38,864 nucleotides of DNA from Peribacillus acanthi (GTDB lineage Bacteria; Bacillota; Bacilli; Bacillales; DSM-1321). A program made the translations under genes and the position numbers. Shown here in pieces: positions 34,884-38,864 of the stretch (positions are counted from its first letter, which is position 1; the number at the start of each line of letters is the position of its first letter). The stretch is taken from contig NZ_QBBX01000014.1 of NCBI RefSeq assembly GCF_003073175.1, positions 61,534 through 100,397 of the forward strand, read 5' to 3'. The notes below the pieces were generated by a model, which was not told where the DNA came from, ran no database searches, and saw only the letters and a program-made list of their open reading frames with translations.

Positions 34884-35618
34884 GTGTCTAAGAATACTTT
34901 TAACATAACAGACCTAACGAAAGAAGTTTATGGAGATGAAGATACTAACTCCAGTGTGTTTGAATCCAATAGAAAAAGAATTGGAAGTCATATAAATAAA
35001 GTCCGTAAAATGTTGGGACATCAGACTAAGAGGTTTGAAGCTCCGATAGAGCAACTAGATGCCTATGTTAAGTTGATTAGAAATATGTTAGAAAATCCAA
35101 AAAATGAAGAAGCATTAGACCTGTTAAATAAAAAACTGGTTAAGGGAAAGACATTACAGCAAGAAACAGATGAAAAAGCTCTGACAACCTTAATTGAGAT
35201 TTTAGCAGAGATTGAAAGCCAAAAGTTGACAGAAGAAGACAATAAGTTATTTGGAGACTGGCTGCAAGACCAAATGAGCGATGACTATTACTTGGAGAGC
35301 GAGAAAAATATTAATGAGGTGATGCGTATTGTTAAGAATGATTTTTCTCTATTTGATGACCTGAGCAGCCTAAAGTCAAAACTAGAATTTCAGAAACAAT
35401 ATATGAATGATTTAAGGACATTAAGTGCTGTGTATAGACAGCAAGCAGAACAGCAGTTACTATTCCAAGAATGCTTTCTTGAAGTAGTAAATTCTTATCC
35501 ACACTTAAATAAAAAGAAGATGTATACTACGGCAGATTTCCTTGAACTTCCTCCATCTATTCAACAAGAGATACAAGAGCTAATAGAACAAAAACAACAA
35601 AAACCTTCTGGGCGTTAA
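34884..35618 (+). CDS. Unknown helical protein of 244 residues
   Basis: A highly charged, Glu/Lys/Leu/Gln-rich, almost entirely helical product with no transmembrane segment. It starts with GTG, with AAAGGCGG nine bases before it. The C terminus, PPSIQQEIQELIEQKQQ, is coiled-coil-like. It is not recognised as a known family. Position before the replication gene suggests an element-specific DNA-binding or replication accessory protein, but this is only context. Confidence 0.7.
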   Translation: MSKNTFNITDLTKEVYGDEDTNSSVFESNRKRIGSHINKVRKMLGHQTKRFEAPIEQLDAYVKLIRNMLENPKNEEALDLLNKKLVKGKTLQQETDEKALTTLIEILAEIESQKLTEEDNKLFGDWLQDQMSDDYYLESEKNINEVMRIVKNDFSLFDDLSSLKSKLEFQKQYMNDLRTLSAVYRQQAEQQLLFQECFLEVVNSYPHLNKKKMYTTADFLELPPSIQQEIQELIEQKQQKPSGR

Positions 35619-35638
35619 TGGCTCAGAAGGTTTTTGTT
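35596..35638 (+). terminator. Terminator overlapping the end of the helical protein gene
   Basis: AACAAAAACCTTCTG (35596-35610) pairs perfectly with CAGAAGGTTTTTGTT (35624-35638); the stop codon lies in the loop. Confidence 0.8.
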
Positions 35639-35749
35639 ATGTCAAGGAATATTTTTTTGAGCATTTCCTCTAAAATCTTTCCGTGATGATTCATTAATTC
35701 CCAAATACAATGAGAATCGTAAACCAAAACAACAACGGAGGTATAGATT

Positions 35750-36259
35750 ATGATTCTAAGAAAAGACAATTATCAAATTGCAATTTCATCCTTAACTGCG
35801 GCAAGGAACGACCACTATGACGGTGTCAACGCAATCTATCGTCTAGCAGCTCAGGTTCCAATTCCTGAAGGGACTTCTCCTGATGGAATGCAAAGAGTTG
35901 TAAAACGATTAGTAAAAGACCTTTCAGCTCAGAAAGTGCTTGCGAATCGAATCTACATTGATGAAGCATTTTTAAAGATTGATTTCTACCCTAAGGGTTT
36001 TCAGATGGTAATGACTAGAGGTCAATACGCTGGTTTGCAACTAGAGTTTGCTCAGTTTCTAGACCATACCGGAATCCGAGGTATTGTAATTCAAGATGGT
36101 TGTTACATGGATGACCCTGAAGAATCAGTGAAATCTGTATCTAATGACTTAATAAACTTCTTCCCTGAGTTTAACTCAAAATGTTTTGGCGCAAGGGAAA
36201 ACGAGCCCATTGAGATTTTTAATTGCAGTTCATTTGAACTGTTTGTGGAGGTAGCGTAA
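35750..36259 (+). CDS. Unknown 169-residue protein coupled to the helicase gene
   Basis: A soluble protein with an alternating alpha/beta look and no recognised domain. GGAGG lies before the ATG. Its TAA overlaps the helicase ATG (TAATG), showing translational coupling and suggesting a replication accessory role. Not recognised. Confidence 0.72.
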   Translation: MILRKDNYQIAISSLTAARNDHYDGVNAIYRLAAQVPIPEGTSPDGMQRVVKRLVKDLSAQKVLANRIYIDEAFLKIDFYPKGFQMVMTRGQYAGLQLEFAQFLDHTGIRGIVIQDGCYMDDPEESVKSVSNDLINFFPEFNSKCFGARENEPIEIFNCSSFELFVEVA

Positions 36260-38088
36260 TGGCATTGAAAAAGGTTAGGCGACCGGTGATTCACAAAAGT
36301 AATCCTAATACAAATAGTGAGGAGTCAAGTGCTTCTCAACCCCACACTAATCAAGCAAACGAGCGATTTGATGTAGCACAGGTAAAAGTAAGTGAAAATG
36401 AGAATGTTCGTCTAGATAAAAATGAAGCTCACAACTATTTATCAAAGCATCAAATCAGCAAACTAAGATTGCTTGAATCTTCGGAGACGCTTAGAGTTTT
36501 GGTTCAGGAGATTGATGTTCCAGAAAAACAATCCTTATTGGTAACTGCTATTAGCATGGAGGCGGTTGGAGAGGAAGAATCTTTCTTCTCTGCTTTAATG
36601 GAACATGTCCACGATATGCCTAAACACAAGTCTTTAGAACGATTCAAGTTTGCTGAATTGATTACTGACTCACTGGTTCCGGAAGCGTTGCTTTTGGAAC
36701 TAGGACAAGTTCTGAAGGTTGGAAAGGCGGAAGAAAGAGGGTTTCTTTACGATGACAAAAAGAAACGATACCACTTCAACGCCAACGTTTTTGCAAGGCA
36801 TTTCCTCAAGCGTTGCCATGTGCGTTCAACAAAAGACGGAAGACTATTTCTATACAACACAATGGGTGTATATGAAGAACTATCTGAAGTGAATCTCGGA
36901 AAAATAATCAGGGCAGTGATGCATGAGGGTAGATGGAACAGTTGGAAAAGCACATATGAAACTGAGATTATTCGCGCTCTCCAACGTGAAGCACCTATTG
37001 TTGAAGAGATGAACATAGGACGCAACTTTATCAACTTAAAGAACGGAATGTTGAATCTGTCTACGTTCAGGCTACATGAACATTCGCCGATGTACCTTTC
37101 TACAGTTCAAATTCCAATTCCTTATGATGCGAATGCAACAGCACCTAAGTTCGATGACTTCATGCGTGATATTACACTCAACAATCATGAACTAATCGCT
37201 GTACATCAAGAGTTGATTGGATACTGGCTGACTGGAGAAACAAAAGCAGAAAAAGCAGTCTATTACTATGGTAGTGGAGCCAATGGAAAAAGTGTACTGG
37301 CTTCCATTGTAACTGAATTAGTTGGACCCGAAAACGTCAGCAGCGTACCTCTATCCAAGTTCAATGACCAATTCGGTATGGAAAGTATGATTGGTAAGTC
37401 ACTTAACATTTCTGCTGAGAACGAAATGGGTGGAAAGGCACTTAAGACCGAAAACTTCAAGGCGATTGTTAGTGGAGATAACATCACTATTAACATTAAG
37501 TATCGTCCTGCGATTAGTTATCGCCCATACTGCCGTTTGGTGTTTCTAGTCAACAACCTTCCTGACTCATCAGACGTTACAGAAGGCTATTTCCGAAAAC
37601 TTATTATCGTACCTTTTTCAAGAACCTTTAAGAAAGAAGAACGAAACGTAGATTTAAAAGACGAACTGCTTAAGGAACTGCCTGGAATTCTTAATTGGGC
37701 GATATTAGGATTGAAGCGGTTGAGAAGCAATAACTATCAGTTCAGTGCTTGTAAAGCAATTGAAGAAACCGAAAATGCTTACTATGATGAGCAAAATCCA
37801 GTGAGAGATTTTTTTCACTCTCATGTGGTCCAAGAGGCTGGTTATCGCACTAAACAGTCAGACTTCTACAATATGTATAGTCAATGGCTAAATGTTCAGG
37901 GGATTGACGACAAAGGAACGAAATCACGTCAAGTATTTTGGCGCTATTTCAGAGTGATTTTAGATAGTGAAAATATTCCGATTGTAAAGAAGAAAGTCAA
38001 AGGAACAGTCTACTATGACGGAATAAAGCTGATAGATTTGGAAGATTTACAGTTCCCGACTCTTGCTGGCGATATTATTCAGTTCTAA
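36259..38088 (+). CDS. D5/P4-type SF3 replicative helicase
   Basis: A 609-residue protein whose C-terminal half is a superfamily 3 ATPase: Walker A GSGANGKS (338-345), a Walker B region NISAENE near 385, and sensor 1/motif C LVFLVNNLPDSSD followed by GYFRKLIIVPF with the arginine finger region. Upstream is a D5_N-like segment (FLYNTMGVYEEL, NLKNGMLNL). The first ~150 residues are divergent, and no archaeo-eukaryotic primase or Toprim motif is seen, so it may be helicase-only and depend on another primase. This is the replication protein of a phage- or plasmid-derived element. It is coupled to the preceding ORF. Confidence 0.88.
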   Translation: MALKKVRRPVIHKSNPNTNSEESSASQPHTNQANERFDVAQVKVSENENVRLDKNEAHNYLSKHQISKLRLLESSETLRVLVQEIDVPEKQSLLVTAISMEAVGEEESFFSALMEHVHDMPKHKSLERFKFAELITDSLVPEALLLELGQVLKVGKAEERGFLYDDKKKRYHFNANVFARHFLKRCHVRSTKDGRLFLYNTMGVYEELSEVNLGKIIRAVMHEGRWNSWKSTYETEIIRALQREAPIVEEMNIGRNFINLKNGMLNLSTFRLHEHSPMYLSTVQIPIPYDANATAPKFDDFMRDITLNNHELIAVHQELIGYWLTGETKAEKAVYYYGSGANGKSVLASIVTELVGPENVSSVPLSKFNDQFGMESMIGKSLNISAENEMGGKALKTENFKAIVSGDNITINIKYRPAISYRPYCRLVFLVNNLPDSSDVTEGYFRKLIIVPFSRTFKKEERNVDLKDELLKELPGILNWAILGLKRLRSNNYQFSACKAIEETENAYYDEQNPVRDFFHSHVVQEAGYRTKQSDFYNMYSQWLNVQGIDDKGTKSRQVFWRYFRVILDSENIPIVKKKVKGTVYYDGIKLIDLEDLQFPTLAGDIIQF

Positions 38089-38185
38089 GGGGGGGAGGGG
38101 GTGTGTGAAAAGCAAAAAACTGCTCAATACCAAAAGCTTAGAACCCATAAAAAAGTTTTGTTTTAGCTAACCACCCCTTCCCCCC
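38089..38185. repeat. G-tract/C-tract clamp hairpin
   Basis: Starting directly after the helicase stop, GGGGGGGAGGGG (38089-38100) can pair with CCCCTTCCCCCC (38174-38185) over 12 bases with one wobble, enclosing 73 bases. No T tract follows in the plus direction. It may be an RNA structure, a very stable barrier, or a replication or recombination site. Confidence 0.6.
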
Positions 38186-38240
38186 ACTTTCTTACAAAGA
38201 AATGAAATATATATTATTACTACGACGAGGAGAGCTTGCC

Positions 38241-38357
38241 ATGAACGAAAAAGAAGGTTCTATCCACGAATATCAAAATCTTTTAGACATGTTAGCAGAA
38301 ATGGTCTCAGAATACCTTACAAAACACCCCAAAGGAGGAGATTCCAATGATAAGTAG
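38241..38357 (+). CDS. Small 38-residue protein overlapping the resolvase-like gene
   Basis: The peptide starts MNEKEGSIHEYQNLLDMLAEM and ends KGGDSNDK. GAGGAGAG precedes the ATG. Its last ten bases overlap the next start, and its own codons carry the next gene's AAAGGAGG site, so it may mainly couple translation. The helical, acidic sequence has no recognised family. Confidence 0.6.
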   Translation: MNEKEGSIHEYQNLLDMLAEMVSEYLTKHPKGGDSNDK

Positions 38358-38864
38358 AGAAGGAACTGCACAGCAGAACCAAGACAAGATAGTAATTTAC
38401 ACAAGAAATACATCGTGGACCCAACCCGAGGGTTACAGAATTCATCGAGACGTCCAGGTCTTAAAAGACAAGTGTGAGCGGGTTGGATATCAAGTCAGTA
38501 GAGTCTACTGGGAACCAAGCTTGGAATCTCATGAGAAAAGAAGAAAAGTATTGCAGCAAATGTTGAAGGATGCTGCTGAAGGTTTGTTCGGAGCAGTCCT
38601 TGTTTGGGATATATTTACGCTTTCTCCTGATGGGGAAGAACTTCAACAAATAGAAAGAGAGCTTGCAAGATATGGTGTGGAAATTTGTTCAGTAACGGAA
38701 CCTTTCGACACTTCCACAGGAGAAGGATTGAGAGTGTTTGAGTACATGTGCAAATTACTCAATACTAGACATTTAAGGTTAGCGGCCATGCAAGGGATTC
38801 CACTGTCACTGGTAGCACGTTGGTTAATTGAAGATGAAAACAGGAAAGGGGGTGAACTTGATGC
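38348..38864 (+). CDS. Resolvase-domain protein, apparently catalytically degenerate (partial, runs off the window)
   Basis: At least 172 residues are visible from an ATG preceded by AAAGGAGG. The sequence follows the N-terminal fold of large serine recombinases (KIVIYTRNTSW, EKRRKVLQQMLKDAAEGLFGAVLVWDIF, then LARYGVEICSVTEPFDTSTGEG). The catalytic Ser expected two residues after the first Arg is Thr (R-N-T), with Ser one position later, and the usual DRLxR is replaced by WDIFTLS. It may therefore bind DNA or partner an active recombinase rather than recombine. A further start (ATG 38861 with AAAGGGGG upstream) is probably the next gene. Confidence 0.7.

Larger units (their letters stand above)
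33787..38864 (+). mobile_element. Replication and recombination part of a probable integrated mobile element
   Basis: All genes here run in one direction: short RadC, small unknown proteins, SF3 helicase, resolvase-domain protein. This combination is typical of integrated phage-like or plasmid-like elements. The right end is outside the window, and the left boundary is uncertain; the restriction-modification genes at 28,612-33,567 may be cargo. No attachment repeats were identified. Confidence 0.5.

Overview
The window looks like chromosomal DNA of an AT-rich, low-GC Gram-positive bacterium of the Bacillaceae or a close relative. The evidence is the set of family members typical of that group (LCP lipoprotein, BioY, YkpA-type ABC-F, CvfB/YitL, YocH, cold-inducible YdjO, YuxL, an lmo0937-type micro-membrane protein), purine-rich GGAGG Shine-Dalgarno sites before most genes, and many U-tailed intrinsic terminators. 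The species cannot be named from the sequence alone.

Region 1 (1-25,300) is mostly ordinary chromosome made of short, individually terminated transcription units. It holds the livF 3' end, an LCP lipoprotein, a divergent ArsR-DUF2087 regulator / TrhA pair with a triple operator, an APH-type kinase, bioY behind a BirA box, an MFS exporter behind a short leader ORF, a PfkB sugar kinase, an ABC-F ATPase, a solitary holin, a small lipoprotein, an M20 amidohydrolase, a MutS2-like ATPase without the Smr nuclease domain behind a leader ORF plus intrinsic terminator, cvfB, an MMPL transporter, ydjO, yocH, a DUF1206 protein, an MHYT-PAS histidine kinase, an interspersed inverted-repeat element, the S9 peptidase yuxL and small membrane proteins.

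Region 2 (25,483-28,024) is a two-gene accessory unit. An unrecognised 167-residue protein is followed by a large CxxC/coiled-coil/DUF2325 protein whose reading frame is broken at a run of eight A residues.

Region 3 (28,612-33,582) is a restriction-modification island. A fused two-domain adenine methyltransferase (M.FokI architecture) is followed by a full-length FokI-type type IIS endonuclease with its PD...DTK catalytic triad and dimer-interface residues intact. A convergent gene combines a HARE-HTH domain with a likely PD-(D/E)XK nuclease.

Region 4 (33,787 to the end) looks like part of an integrated mobile element: a short RadC/JAMM protein, several unrecognised small proteins, a D5/P4-type SF3 helicase, a very stable G-tract/C-tract hairpin, and a translationally coupled resolvase-domain protein that seems to lack catalytic residues and runs off the window.

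The most interesting signals are the two leader-ORF regulatory regions (before the MFS exporter and the Smr-less MutS2-like protein), which resemble antibiotic-responsive attenuators; the FokI-type system with a flanking HARE-HTH nuclease; and the A8 frameshift in the DUF2325 gene.
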